DNA of 64,000 bases from Linnemannia elongata (GCA_036320915.1 JAXBDG010000002.1:2790001-2854000); one strand, 5' to 3'; positions 46,941 to 58,172 are shown, counted from the stretch's first letter. The notes: generated from the sequence alone by a model not told the origin. Made by a program: numbers and translations.

Positions 46941-46990
46941 GAGTCTGCGCCAATAAGTCATAGGTTTATATATTTTTAGATTAAGAAAAC
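46941..46990 (+). repeat. Left terminal inverted repeat of the Fanzor transposon
   Basis: It begins GAGTCTGCGCCAATAAGT directly after TA at 46939-46940 and continues to an ATATATTTTTAGATT stretch. It aligns with the inverted right end (55541 down) through about 45 bp with scattered differences. Confidence 0.85.
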
Positions 46991-47074
46991 AATATAGTTA
47001 GTGAGTGCCAAACCTCTATAAAGACAACAAGCATAGCATCGATTCAAAAGACATCTGGCCAAATAACATACCTT
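46941..47074 (-). ncRNA. Predicted Fanzor guide-RNA scaffold (omega RNA)
   Basis: This is position-based inference. In TnpB and Fanzor loci the guide RNA comes from the 3' end of the nuclease gene across the transposon end, with the guide beyond the end. Here the Fanzor stop codon lies at 47075, and 134 bp of AT-rich noncoding DNA separates it from the element boundary. The RNA would run on the minus strand, and its guide would be host DNA starting just below 46940 (minus strand CAACAGCTGAAATAATAAAG after TA). I did not fold it, and cannot show it is transcribed. Confidence 0.45.
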
Positions 47075-50000
47075 CTACTCTGCCCTCATGGACAGTTCAT
47101 ACGTTGCACGGAGCCACGCCATGACATTAGAAAAAGTGGATGATCCAGATATGGAACTGGTGCTATTGGAGAAGGTACTTGTCGAGGGGGTCTCTTGAGA
47201 AGATGGACGAGGTGGGCGAGTGCGGAGGCGGAAGGGAGGCAATGGGTTGTGGTCGTCGGCGAGTATGGTCGTGAATCCTGACAGGGCAATGTTTGCTGCG
47301 GCGTTTCTGTCACGATTCTGGGTTGCGGTTCCACTGTGGAGGAGGGGACAGGAAGGGTTTTGACAAACTACGGCTCCATTGATCCTCACTTCACGAATTG
47401 ATCCGTTAATTAAACGCCGGGCGGTTGCGATTTTGACAGACTGAAAGCATATACAACATAGCTTTGATGTCAGGTTCTCGTTGGTAACGGCAACAACACA
47501 ATGTTGTCTATGTTTCTTACGGAACTTGCCCCCTCCCCTGCGGGCATGACCTTGTATGGGTGAACCCACCCCAGATCCTGCGGCGCCATAGAGGATGATA
47601 GGTAAGGATTTGGGGTTTCTGAGGAGGCATCGTCTGGTTGGATGGTGACTGTCGAACGGGTGGGAGGACGTGTGGTATTGGCTACAATCCGGTAGAGAGC
47701 AGAAGCCGTCGATGATTAGTTGACTGGTGTTGGAACTGGCGACGGGCTCTCCAGGGGTCGAAGCGGCATCGTCTAGTATACAGTAAAGCGAACAAGTTAG
47801 AATTAATATTCCACTCTTGCTGTTCATTATCATACATCAAAAGTAGACGTTTTTCTTACCAGCATTCTGGAAGAAATGCCTTTGACGTGACGCTAGACCG
47901 GCGTAAGTCCTTTTGGTCAGTAGCTCGCGGGTTCTACGGTCCTTCAAGATTGTCTCGTTCCTCTCAAAGTTGCGTAGGGCTGGTCCTGTCGACATCCTTT
48001 TGTTTTGAGCCTCGTCAAGTTCGGTAAATGAGAGAAGGTGCGTGATGGAGTTTTTTGAGAGTTCTTGATGCGCAGCTTTCCACTCTGGAGTAAGTCGCTT
48101 GTTTCGTCTCTTTGCAGCCTTGTTCATGTACGAAAGATGATTGACTTGATTGGCCGTTGTGGTAATGGCAGGCGGAACACTGATGGCGAGTGGCGGTTGA
48201 GGAACTTGAATGGTAGACGAATGATGGTGAATGATGGCGTCGGTATCCTCAGGTTTGTCCTCGGTGGTGTTGTTGTTGTGGTATTGGCGATCGCTGCATT
48301 CTGCTTCGGTAGAGTCTTGACCATCATGATCTAGCATATCGGTGTCTTCGCCGTCCTTGACCGCATTTTCGTCTATGTTAGAATGGAATGGTGTGAAATA
48401 TTAGTAACCATGGTTGGATAAACTTGATAGCCCTTATTGTTCGATCGCAAGCTATACTTCCAAACTGTTCTTACCTTGCAGCAATTGGTAAATATTCAAC
48501 CGGGCCGCAACATCGTGAAGAGACATTCGTGACGCCTGTAGCATCTTCGCGATGCCCGGATCAAAGCTGCCTAGCGTCACCGTCCGTGGGTCTCGCGGCT
48601 TTAGATGGTCCAAGTTAATGTACTCGGCGTAATCCTCGTGTTCTGGCCTTTCCCATGATGGATCCCGTCGAGCGTTAGGAGGCTGGGCAGGTGCGTCCTG
48701 CCGTGCTTCCGGATCTGGTTTCGTTTCCTTTGTGAAATGTTGTAGACGCATCCAATAATACCGGTATGATCGCAGAGTCTTGACCTCCTTCTCTGCCTCC
48801 AGGGTCGGCTGTAACTTGGAATGATATGCATCCGACTTGTGACGGAAGTCTTCTCGCGCTGTGGACATCTGGTCTAGGAGCGTATCGGACTTGTCTCCTA
48901 ATCGTCGAGCGCGAGAAATCTGTCTTTTTTTCCGTGCCGATTCGACCTTGTCTTGGCGTAGAGGCTCCAGCTCGGACCGTAGGAGCTTCAACGTTACCAT
49001 CGCCTCCTCCAACTCTGATTCAACCTTGGCGTATTCTTTCTCTACAAGCTCTGTATCCGCGTTCATGGTTCGGACTTCTTGGATCCAGTCAATAGCTGCA
49101 GGGGACCTCCTTTTCTTCTTGGCCTTGCGGCCAACATCAAAGAGGCTGACGACAGGATGGTCCAGCCGTCCTTGTTGACCATGACCTATAGTGGTTCCAA
49201 TGATCCGCACTCTCAGCTTATCGATGTAAATCAGTCTGATATCCAGAAAATGAAAGGAAAAGATTAAGAACCTGTACTATGCAGCAAGTTCATCACAAAA
49301 AAAGAGCACAGGAGTGTTTGGCCAAGGGTTACCTGAAGGCGAACTCCATCTGATACTGCTTGCATAATTCATCAATAGCGTGCCGGTTAAAAATGGAGAA
49401 GAAGATCCTAGCCTTTTGTTGGATAGTTGGTCGATTTCTGATAACTTTGAGGTTGTCGTCGTAGTAGTCAAACTGGTTTTCTTTGCTGCTGAATAGAATC
49501 TCCGAGAGAGAGGACCGTGTGAGTGCCAAGGCATGGCGAGAGGAAGGTGATACTTGCGGGGCCAACTGTCGCATTGATCCTGAATATCCAGCAACACGGA
49601 AGAACTCGTTTGCCAAGACGAGGAACGGTGCTCTCAACGCCACGTGGGCCTCTGCCTTGAACGTATAGCCTCCGATGTTTTCCTTGGTCTTGGAATCACT
49701 CGACGATTTCGGCAGCTGACGTTTTGGAACAAATGGCCTGAGAATGTTGACGAGAGTCACCACGGTGGTGCATTCGGGAGCTGTAGGCGTGATCCCTTTG
49801 CAAACTCGTTCCACATAATACGCATCTACTGGTCTCTCCAGCGAGGGAGATTGAAGGAGCATCTTCATGACTGCGTGAAGGCCCTTAATCCGATCTGCAG
49901 GAGTCTCAGCACCTATTATTTATATAAAGATATGTCAGATTCTACATCGCCAACGTAACGCCTTGAACGGCAGACATTCCATACATTACATGACTTCTCA

Positions 50001-52968
50001 CTTACTCATACGCTGTGCCTTGATAGATATACGATTGTCCTTGTCTAGTAATGTGGTTAAGCGATCTAAAAATCGAAAAAAAAAACAAGTACACAAAAGT
50101 AGGTTAGTCAACCTCACCAATGCATCTGTTTTTTTTCAATGAATTTCAGTCTGAAAAAAGTGATAGCATTGACAAGTATGTAATTTGCATCGTTAAGGAC
50201 GTACCTTCTTCATGATCCACGTATTCTATGGCTAACCAGTCCTGGGCTTCATCAGCACTGGCTCTTGCGATCAAAATGTCCTCCAACTCTGCTTCCAACG
50301 CGTCAGTGGTCGAGGGCTTGACGGCCTTGACAAACTCTTCCTCGATGGTCCCCAGGTGGTTTCCTTGGATTGGAGAAGGCTCGCTCAGTATCATCTGCCG
50401 CATAGCTTGTGTCACCACAGCCAAACGTTCTTCACCCCCCTTGGACTCTGTTCGCCACAGGCAGTTGTCGAGGTCGCTCTGCAGCTTTCGACATCGTCTC
50501 CACCACTCCTTTCGTGTCAGGTTCCTTGTATTGTCTTCTTGGTACGTCTCCGAACCTCTTCCTTTCATATCTACTCTCTCCCATGCAAGCTGTTCTTTGA
50601 TCGGTGTAAGGTGAAGGCGAAGAATTTTGTTGGTGAAAGTGTTGAAGATCTTATCGAATATACTTCCGTTGAGTAGTTATTGAAAATCCTGTGCAAGGTC
50701 TTTTGTGAACGCATTGATGGTTTGCTTAAGGCCATAGAGTGGGTGGTCTTTTGGTGGGGTAGAGGGGTGCTTTGTCGATAGTTTCCGCAGACAGTCCGAC
50801 ACTTCTTGCCAAAATGGATGCTCTTCGGAAAAGTTGAGCTTGTCGTTGCCGTCTTTGTCCTGCTGGCCAGAATTCACACCCAGGTTCCTGGCGATAAAGA
50901 ACCGGAATGCCTCGGCTGAGAATATATCTCGAAGATCGCATGCCTCCTTGGATTGGTCTTCCTGCTCGATCCATCGAACTACATCTGCATCAAGGGGTGT
51001 GATCGGGACTTGGTGAGTTGAAAGCGAGACATCAGAAACTCGGGGTTGGAACCCATCCGGAAAAAGATCTGCCAAGAGGAACCCTTTCGCGTTCTCTATA
51101 TCAAACTGTCTTGCCGCCTATTGCAATTCACACAGAACAACAAAGGCTTTGTTAATAACAAAAACTTTAAGTAACATTGGGAGATGCTTCTGATACATAG
51201 TAACGCATTTTGTAGGAAGAAAATAACTTACCAAGAGTATAATCTTTTGTCCCATAACTGCAGCATTAGACATAAGATCCGTCATAGTATCCTGTCTAGA
51301 ATTCAAGGCGTCAACAACATGTCCAAGTTCATGCTGAAGGTCCGGTCGCAATATTTGGCTCAGGGTCACCGTAACGGATCGATACTGTTGCGAGCCGTCT
51401 TCATTGTCATCGTTGTCCTCCTCGCCATCATTATCCTGGTGCTCGTCCTTGTCCATATAGCCAGCCCCTGTTTCTGACTGTCCAGTTCTCTTCTCGAAGA
51501 TGCTTGTCGGTCCGGACGAACTTCCGGAGCTGGATGACTGATGGGAGACTGCCGCTGAGCGTATTCTCCCACCCCTGTTGACAACATACTGGGATCCGAC
51601 AACGACGTTCTCCATAACCTGCCCCCATCTAGGCTGAAGATGGTCTTGGACGACTTGCTTCCAAACATCAACACATCCCGTCCTGAACTTATTTCTCACT
51701 GTATCCTCTGTCACGTGTGGAAACCCAAACTCATCTTTCACCGAAGCCACAAAGCCCTGGAAGTTAATGGGGCTCTTGGTTCTCTCTAGCCAGGTTTTTG
51801 TAAGCACGGCCAACTCCGTGTCCTTGATTGATTGCGAGTGACTGTTGGCCTGTAGCTTCTTCTGAAGAATACTGGCTCGCTTTTCGACCTCGGTGTTGAT
51901 AAATTCCTTGCTGTAACAAAAGGCAACGGAAATAAAATTGTTCAGCAAAAGAAATGACATGCTACCACCTTTGAACAAAGAGGTTGTCTATCATATAACG
52001 CCATAAGCCTATAACGTTCACTTACCAATGATCCTCGTAGGTACTAATCAGTACAGCCTCCTCCAGATCTATCCATTCTGCATCTCTCTTCCTTCCTTTA
52101 CCGCCACGGGTACGGCCGTGCTCGCGATGGGTCGCAGGCGTTGGATGTTCACTGTCCGTAAAGGCGATCGGCAAGGCTTCTTGAGGGGGGTGAAGACGAG
52201 GGGTGGCGTGGACGGCGATACCAAGAACAAGATACTCGATGTTTGTCTGAACATGGTCGGCCGCCTTAAGAAAACCAATCGACTTTGTGGTCTTGGAGCA
52301 GTTTCTTGGGCTGTATTTCCTAGCTTTTCCGAGGCTGCTGAATTCATAGACAGTCGCTTGATAATGGTCCGACAGGAACTGGAAAAAGATAGGACCACGA
52401 TGATCCATCCGCATAGTTATCGGCGGTGGGTCGGGAGGGGGACGATTACTGGAGTGTTGGGGAACTGTCCGATTGGCGAATTTGAGAGTAAATAAATGAC
52501 TTGGTCGCGTTTTGGATGATATACCCGCGTTAAGCATTGTTTGTGCGATGTAGTGAGCGAGCGCCGTTGATGGTGTTTCGGTTTCCAGACGTTGGGTTGT
52601 TGCGTTTCGGTCGGAAAGGGTTTGGACGGTCAAGTAACAGTCGAGGAGTCGGTTTTTTGCAGTGGTAACATGTCCATTAAAGTTTTCCTGTTCCATTTGA
52701 GTGAAGGCGATTTCGAACTGTGTGGTTAGGCGTTCGTCCGGATCCAGACGTGGGGCTTCATGAATCCACTTCTCGTCTTGGAGGAGCATAATGCTGTCGG
52801 TCTAAATGATTCAAGAAAAGGACGCCATTAGTTTTTCGTCCGGGTAATGCCTCTCATTCAAGAAGAATGTGGAGAACGCGTTGCATTTACCAGAATGTAT
52901 GGGCCCATGTTTTTGGTGGCGGAATAATGACCTTGAGATGGAAGAAGAGTTGGGAAAGGACAAGACAT
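47075..52968 (-). CDS. Fanzor: eukaryotic TnpB-like RNA-guided endonuclease (one in-frame stop)
   Basis: Exons 52968-52891, 52801-52026, 51910-51232, 51117-50205, 50065-50006, 49912-49333, 49235-48475, 48372-47860 and 47772-47075 join in phase into 1686 codons. Codon 658 (50679-50677) is TAA, so the product is either a broken gene or two ORFs. The C-terminal part carries the nuclease: RuvC-I TLGSFDPGI (Asp about 1254), VTNENLTSKLC (Glu about 1552, the alternative RuvC-II position I infer from Fanzors), a zinc finger CCIC...CQNPSC, and RuvC-III NRDRNAAANIALSG (Asp about 1608). Helical/basic segments (KKKRRSP; KDRRTRELLTKRTYAG) lie between. Fanzors cut DNA using guide RNA from their transposon end. 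Family membership is clear; activity is not. Confidence 0.88.
50677..52968 (-). CDS. N-terminal part of the Fanzor reading, ending at an in-frame TAA
   Basis: If the TAA is a true stop, exons 52968-52891, 52801-52026, 51910-51232 and 51117-50677 encode a separate 657-residue protein upstream of the nuclease. I recognise no known domain. It is polar, with a Gly/Lys-rich patch (RTRGGKGRKR), a Ser-rich and acidic stretch (EEDNDDNEDG) and helical segments. The ATG at 52968 stands 36 bp inside the internal transposon repeat. After the stop the same frame stays open for 108 bp to the next ATG (50568) and on into the nuclease, with protein-like sequence (FDKIFNTFTNKILRLHLTP). A recent nonsense change in one long gene is therefore the simpler reading. 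Confidence 0.6.
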
Positions 52969-53004
52969 GAGCGGCAGACCACGACCTCATAAATAAACTC
53001 GATA

Positions 53005-53062
53005 GAGGCCGCGCCCATAAAGTAACCGACTTACATATTTTTTTGGATTGAGTACCAATGAA
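53005..53062 (+). repeat. Internal terminal repeat of the transposase unit
   Basis: It begins GAGGCCGCGCCCATAAAGTA after TA at 53003-53004. It aligns over about 58 bp with the inverted right end (55541-55484), through CGACTTACATATTTTTTT and CCAATGAAT. The two form the matched inverted pair of a 2537-bp unit. It is in direct orientation to the left end at 46941. Confidence 0.88.
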
Positions 53063-53120
53063 TTGAGAGTTTAGGGGGGTTTCCTTTTTTGGTAAGGGGA
53101 GGTTAAATTGTTTTGACTTT

Positions 53121-55177
53121 TTAGTTACAAAGAAAGGAGATAGACATGTCGCGGCGTGGTCTACGGTCAATGAGAGGCTCCTCTTCCTCTTCATCTGCAA
53201 TGGTGGGGTCGACTCCTCCTTCCTCGTCTTCTTTACCATCGGGCGTACGTTCAAAAATGATTCCTCTGTTGTCGGTTTTGTCTTGGTTGTTGACTATATC
53301 CACTGTCAGCTTCCACATCTCCTCCGAAAGATCTCCAAGAACCCACTCGTCATCAAATATGTTGTCGTCAGTCTGTTGTTGGTTGTTGTTGTTCATATTG
53401 GTGATGTTGTCCATAATGTTGTTGCCATTGCTGGGGATGTGTTTATCGCCCTCTTGAACCTCTTCCTCTTCTTCATCACTACTGTCGACTGGGTTCGCGG
53501 GGACTATGGACTCTCTAACCTTGACGGCTGCATCCCAATAAGCTATCCCTGTTTTGATGGTGTCCATCCAAAGAGAAATGAAAGTGGACTGTGGATACTA
53601 TGAAGAAGATGGACCAGGGTTCTTTTGAGAGAAAGCGCGGTGTGGTTGCCGTCCGTACTTGATGCGACCTTGTTTTTGACACATCCCCAGATCTTCTCGA
53701 TCGGCTGGAGCTCGCAGTGATAGGGGGGTGTCTTGCGAATAATATGGCCTCCGTACTGCTTGGCAATGGTGTAAATGGACCACGTTGATTCTTGAACGTA
53801 GGACTTGACCAGGTTCTCATAGTGTTTTTTCCTTGGGACCTCGGGCGGGACGTGACCATGTCGATCCTTCCAGGCTTTGATATCTGCTTTCTCCACCCAC
53901 TCCTTCAAATCGGGTAGATTGGCCTTGTTCTTGGGTTTGGCTGCGGTCTTGTGAAAATGATAAGAGGCGCCATCCAAATGAATCCGACACTTCTCCAAGC
54001 CCATCTTTAGCAGGTTTTGGCAGATGCGAGCAAAGAGGTCATCGAAAAGTTCGGCGGTAAAGTTGCCAAGATAATCCATCGTTGGGGCAATGATGCCTGC
54101 ATCGCGGATCGTTTGAGGGACATCGTTCCATAGGGTCTTGTCATGGAGGGTTTTGGAGGTTCCTTTGCTTTTGGTGTGGGTTTGTCCAATCGATGGCCAA
54201 ATGTAGACGCTCTCGTCGACAAAAGACGACCTCAGCTCGTCCTCCTTCTCATCGTGCCAGACCACAAACGCGGCAAACATGACCAACAGTGGGCTGTGAC
54301 CAGGCTCGGAAACATATATCCCAGGGACAATCCAGCGGGAAGGGGCTGTGTGATCGAGATGGCAATAAGACTCGTCAAGAAACACCTCGGGGAATTTGGG
54401 TATCCATATATGCTCGCCCGTTTGGTTACGTGTGGTGTGAGGTTGGGGAGCCGTCGTTCAAGGTACCTATTACGATAGGCGATGTTCTGAGGGGTACTAT
54501 GCAAGATGTTCCGTCGCACACCTGTGCCCCAGTAACAGTTGAGTTCGTGCATCATACGATTGACAGTCCTTTTGGATACCTTTATTTTGTGTTCCTGTTC
54601 CAGACGATTGCGGATAATGTTCGTCGAGTTGGCTGAACCCTTTTTATTGGCTTCCTCCACCATGTCATGAATCGTTTGCATCATCGACTCGTCCCTCTCT
54701 TTGTGGGATCGACCAGGTCGAAGAGCTACAGGCACCTATGCAACCAGAAACAAAGCTAGAAATTAATATGTGACAAGAAGAGGAGAAAAAACATAAAGAA
54801 AACATGCATATACGCACAACTGGGTTTTCTTGTCTGGTTAGTCCAATTGCTATTGAACATGCTTGCTTTCCAGTGCCAGTGAGTGCTTGGAGAGACCGGG
54901 CGGTATCAAAATGACCTTTACTGTCTTTTCCAAGCTCGTCGAACCAACTGAGCACCTCAGAAGGTGCGCTGACAATAGCTAGGTATATTTTCCCGATGAT
55001 ACAGTATTCGTTGTGGGTGATAGAGACATTCTGTCGGTTAGGGAATACGGGCGGGGGGAGCTTTGGCTTGGGCTGAGGAGGGGCGGGTATATCCTCAGAA
55101 GTGAGAAATGGGTCCTCGTTGGTTGTAGCGTTATTATTGCTAGTCGAGGTGAGGTCTCGAAGCCGTTGGGAAGACAC
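53121..55177 (-). pseudogene. Tc1/mariner-IS630-type DDE transposase, frameshifted
   Basis: Minus strand, starting MSSQRLRDLTSTS at 55177, with an intron at 54817-54736 (GTT|GTGCGT ... CATAG|GTG). The N-terminal part has a DNA-binding region (RSHKERDESM..., SKRTVNRMMHELNCYWG). The catalytic domain has VFLDESYCHLDH (first Asp), CRIHLDGASYH (second Asp) and PPYHCELQPIEKIWG (Glu), a DDE triad with about 90 residues before the Glu, as in some DDE_3 proteins. The frame shifts near 54400 and again near 53590; the last part (acidic, EEEEEVQEGD, DEEEEEPLIDRR) follows in a third frame. It is therefore a probable pseudogene, unless the read has small indels. It lies within its own repeat pair (53005-55541). 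Confidence 0.85.
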
Positions 55178-55483
55178 CTTTGGCGAATAATATGGGGAGG
55201 TGTTAAACTAGCGACGCAGTTCGCGTCCAGAGGACGAACGCGAGCTACGTGTGCTAGAGGGAGGAGATGTGGACGCCACTTTTGATCACCATTGACTCGA
55301 TCGCCGTTCCGGAGTCGTTGGGTTGGAGTTCAGGGGGCTGGTTTCGATCATAGTAAGATAGAGGGATGTTGAGGTGAAAGGGATGATTGTACGGACGATA
55401 CACTCTTTCGTCAGGGTATAATTGACCCCTCTGCGCAAAACACCATGGGTGGTGACATCTGATTTGACAGTCCCTTAATTTTG

Positions 55484-55541
55484 ATTCATTGGCATTCAAT
55501 CAAAAAAAATATGTAAGTCGGTTACTTATTGGCGCGGCCTC
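55484..55541 (-). repeat. Right terminal inverted repeat
   Basis: The reverse complement begins GAGGCCGCGCCAATAAGTAA and is preceded by TA at 55542-55543. It pairs with 53005-53062 (close match) and with 46941 onward (weaker match). Confidence 0.9.
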
Positions 55542-55543
55542 TA

Positions 55544-55888
55544 CCAGATGTTTGTGGGAGAGAGGAAAGGAAGCTAGTGCGGGCCATTCGGTTGAGGGCT
55601 TCAGCTTTTGTTTCATTTGTCTTCTTTCAAATGTTGAGCTGAGTGCAATCCAGGATTCATCCGAATAAGTTCTTTTTAGCTCCTCTACGCGTCGACTATC
55701 GTGTCTTTCATTCCTTTCTTCTGTTCCTGGCGTTTTTTTTTGGCTTGCCATCATTTGGTTTGTGCATTCTACGTGGCCAGGAGCAATATACAGATAAAAA
55801 TCATTTTTACTTCCAGCAAGAACTGGCACTAGTCTTTCTTTTTCTTCCTCCAGGAAAAATCGACAACCACTAGGCCCGCCTTATCAGC
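55544..55888. other. Host flank between the transposon and monooxygenase copy 2
   Basis: About 345 bp holding the 3' flank of the second monooxygenase. A minus-strand frame of about 95 codons (55829 down to the transposon edge) reads into the repeat. I cannot recognise it and would not annotate it as a gene. Confidence 0.45.
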
Positions 55889-57973
55889 TCACACATGGAC
55901 GGCAGCAAACTTGGACCGCGGGACAGCAGAAAAGTGCTGGGGTCTGAACTTTCGCAGTCTCCACCAGTAATGGGTGCAGGAGCCCCACCAAAGCGCCGTG
56001 ATCTCGTCCTTCTCGTTCTTGTACCAAGACGTGCACTTTGTGGACCATACCATGCCTTTCATCTTTTCCTTGACTTCGTCGCCAAAGTCCTTGCAAGCCT
56101 TGGGGGTGACTTGGATGGAGGAGAGGTTCTTTTCCATCATGTGGGCGATTGCCATGACTGCGTAGTCGCAGGCCGTCTCGACCATGAACAGGACCGAGTT
56201 GTGTCTATTTATTTGGAGATCAGAGCAAGTGTTGTGAAAAATAAAATTGAATTAGAAGGGGCAATGTGATCTCCTTCTTTTCATACAAGTTGCAGAGAAA
56301 CAGTCGATCAAAGCCAACAAAAGGGTGCACGTTACCCAAGCACGGAGTTGGGTCCCAGGATGAAGAACATGTTGGGGGCTTCAGCAGAGGCGATTCCATA
56401 GTAGGTCTTGGGCGCTTGGCCCCAAGCCTTGAAGAGGTCGCACTTGTCCTTGCCAATCACGAACCCTTCAGCAACGAAATCCTGAACACGGAATCCAGTC
56501 GCCAGAACCAACGCATCCACCTCTTGCTTAGACCCATCACTCAGCTTCAAAGTCTTGCCCTTAACATCCGTGATGGTCGCCGTGTGAACGTTGACGTTCT
56601 TCTTTGACAGGGCCGGGTAGTAGTCCGACGAAACGGCGACTCGACGACATCCCAGGGCGTATCCAGGCGTCAATTTCTTACGAAGTTGCTTGTCACGAAC
56701 CTGCCAGTACCGATGGGCCCAAGCAACCAACATGGCGAAGCGCCGGGAGAACATGTCTCGCCACTTGGTGCTGAAGTTGAGGAGGGTGGCCTCCCTGCTC
56801 CAGTAGTTCAGCTTGTAGAAGATGAAGTGAACAAAGGGGATATACTTGAAGAGGAACTTCCAGAAGGCCGTGATTTTGGGATTACTGCGGGGGATGACCC
56901 ACGTCGCCGAACGTTGATAGAACTCGAGTTTCTTGACCTTATCGACAATCGCAGGAACTACTTGGATCGCGCTTGATGGAAGGATGAGTAGTAATAAAAG
57001 GTGAGCAAATCGAGGCTCAGGTACAGTGTGTGTTTTAGAGCACGAGCTCGCAAAAGAAAAGAAACGGCAAAAAAAGGACAACACAGAGAGTGGGGGAGTT
57101 TTGCTACCTGGTCCCGCTGCCAACAACAGCGATACGCTTGTTGGTGAGGTCAAAATCGTGGTTCCACTGTGAGGTGTGCCACTTGGGTCCCTCAAAGTCA
57201 TCAAACTGCTTGGGGATCCGAGGGAGGCGAAGGGGACCTGTTCCAGAAATGACAACGTCGGCGTTCATCTGTCCAGTCTCTCCAGTAAGGCGGTTTGTCC
57301 AGTCAAGGACCCATTGTTGCAGGTCCTCATGCCACTCAGCACGGGTGATCTCCGTGCTGAAGCGGATCTTTTCGTGGAGATTGTACTTTTTGGCCACTCG
57401 ACGTTGGTACTCCCAAATCTCCCCCTGTCCCGCAAACCTTAAATACCAACGACACAAAAAGAAAGGAACGAACATGGACACCATGGATTAGTTCAAAAAA
57501 GTACCAGGAATAAAAACAAAAAGAGAATTGAAGAGGGAACACGATGGGGAGTAGCAAGGGAGGTACAGCTAACTTACGTCTCGCTCCATTCATAGTTGGG
57601 CTCGAACGAGAACTGATAGATGATGGACTGGACATCACAGGCACAGCCAGGATAGCTGTTGGACCACCAAGTACCTCCAAGTTCGGGTTCAAGTTCAAAG
57701 ATGGTGTATGTCTTGAGGTTCAGCTGGGTCTGAAGACGAATGGCGGCGCACATGCCCGAGAACCTGTCAAGAGTGCATTCAACAGTAGCCAGACAGAAGG
57801 TTAGGCGTGAAGCAATTCGATGGGTAAGACAAAATAAACCAGACGGTTGGTTCTGTGATCACTGAGAGAGTTGAGTATTGTGCGATAAAATCATCTTGGG
57901 ATAAACCTTACCCAGCACCGATGATGCAGACGGTTGGCGTCGTGCCATCCTTGTAGGTCTTGGTGAGTCCCAT
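55889..57973 (-). CDS. Flavin monooxygenase, Baeyer-Villiger type (copy 2)
   Basis: Five exons (57973-57912, 57763-57578, 57437-57108, 56971-56336, 56204-55889) give 509 residues. The first four exon lengths (62, 186, 330, 636) equal those of copy 1, so the pair arose by duplication. Seen: the FAD-binding N-terminus with GAG in place of GSG, the fingerprint FEGPKWHTSQWN, the second Rossmann motif GSGTSAIQ, DALVLATGFRVQD, and a C-terminus close to copy 1 but five residues shorter. An FAD/NADPH-dependent oxygenase of unknown substrate is predicted. The transposon sits between its 3' end and the promoter of copy 1. Confidence 0.9.
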
Positions 57974-58137
57974 TATCGACTAAGAAAGGAGTCGTTCTGT
58001 TGGAGAAGTGCTTGCGGGGGGCTAGTCGAATGAGTTGAAGTCAAGACGTTGGTGAATAGAGGAATTCGTCGAACAGGATGAGAGTGAAATGAGAGCTGTG
58101 TGAAAAATGGAAAGGAAAAGTTGTTCGACGAGACAAT

Positions 58138-58172
58138 TCACTCCCCGTATTTATGCAAGAGAGCGCGGCGCA
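58138..58172 (-). promoter_or_regulatory. Conserved core promoter of monooxygenase copy 2
   Basis: The plus strand reads CACTCCCCGTATTTATGCAA and then GAGAGCGCGGCGCATCGT, matching the block upstream of copy 1. The minus-strand TATA-like element is GCATAAATACGG, about 175 bp upstream of the ATG. Confidence 0.55.

Larger units (their letters stand above)
46941..55541 (-). mobile_element. 8.6-kb DNA transposon carrying Fanzor and a DDE transposase
   Basis: The outer ends are inverted repeats: left GAGTCTGCGCCAATAAGT... from 46941, right GAGGCCGCGCCAATAAGT... (reverse complement) from 55541. Both are bordered by TA (46939-46940 and 55542-55543), the target duplication of the Tc1/mariner-IS630 superfamily. 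Inside, on the minus strand, lie a split DDE transposase (53121-55177) and a ten-exon Fanzor gene (47075-52968). A third repeat copy at 53005 delimits a 2.5-kb transposase-only unit. It sits between two monooxygenase paralogues without breaking either. The left repeat is more diverged than the other two, so the two ends may not have arisen together. Confidence 0.88.

Noticed and set aside
55254..55499. Minus-strand frame of 81 codons between the right repeat and the transposase
   Set aside because: Lies in the transposon leader, overlaps the repeat and ends before the transposase start with no splice signal I trust.
55500..55829. Minus-strand frame of 109 codons across the transposon edge
   Set aside because: It fuses host flank with the terminal repeat, so it cannot be an ancestral gene as read.
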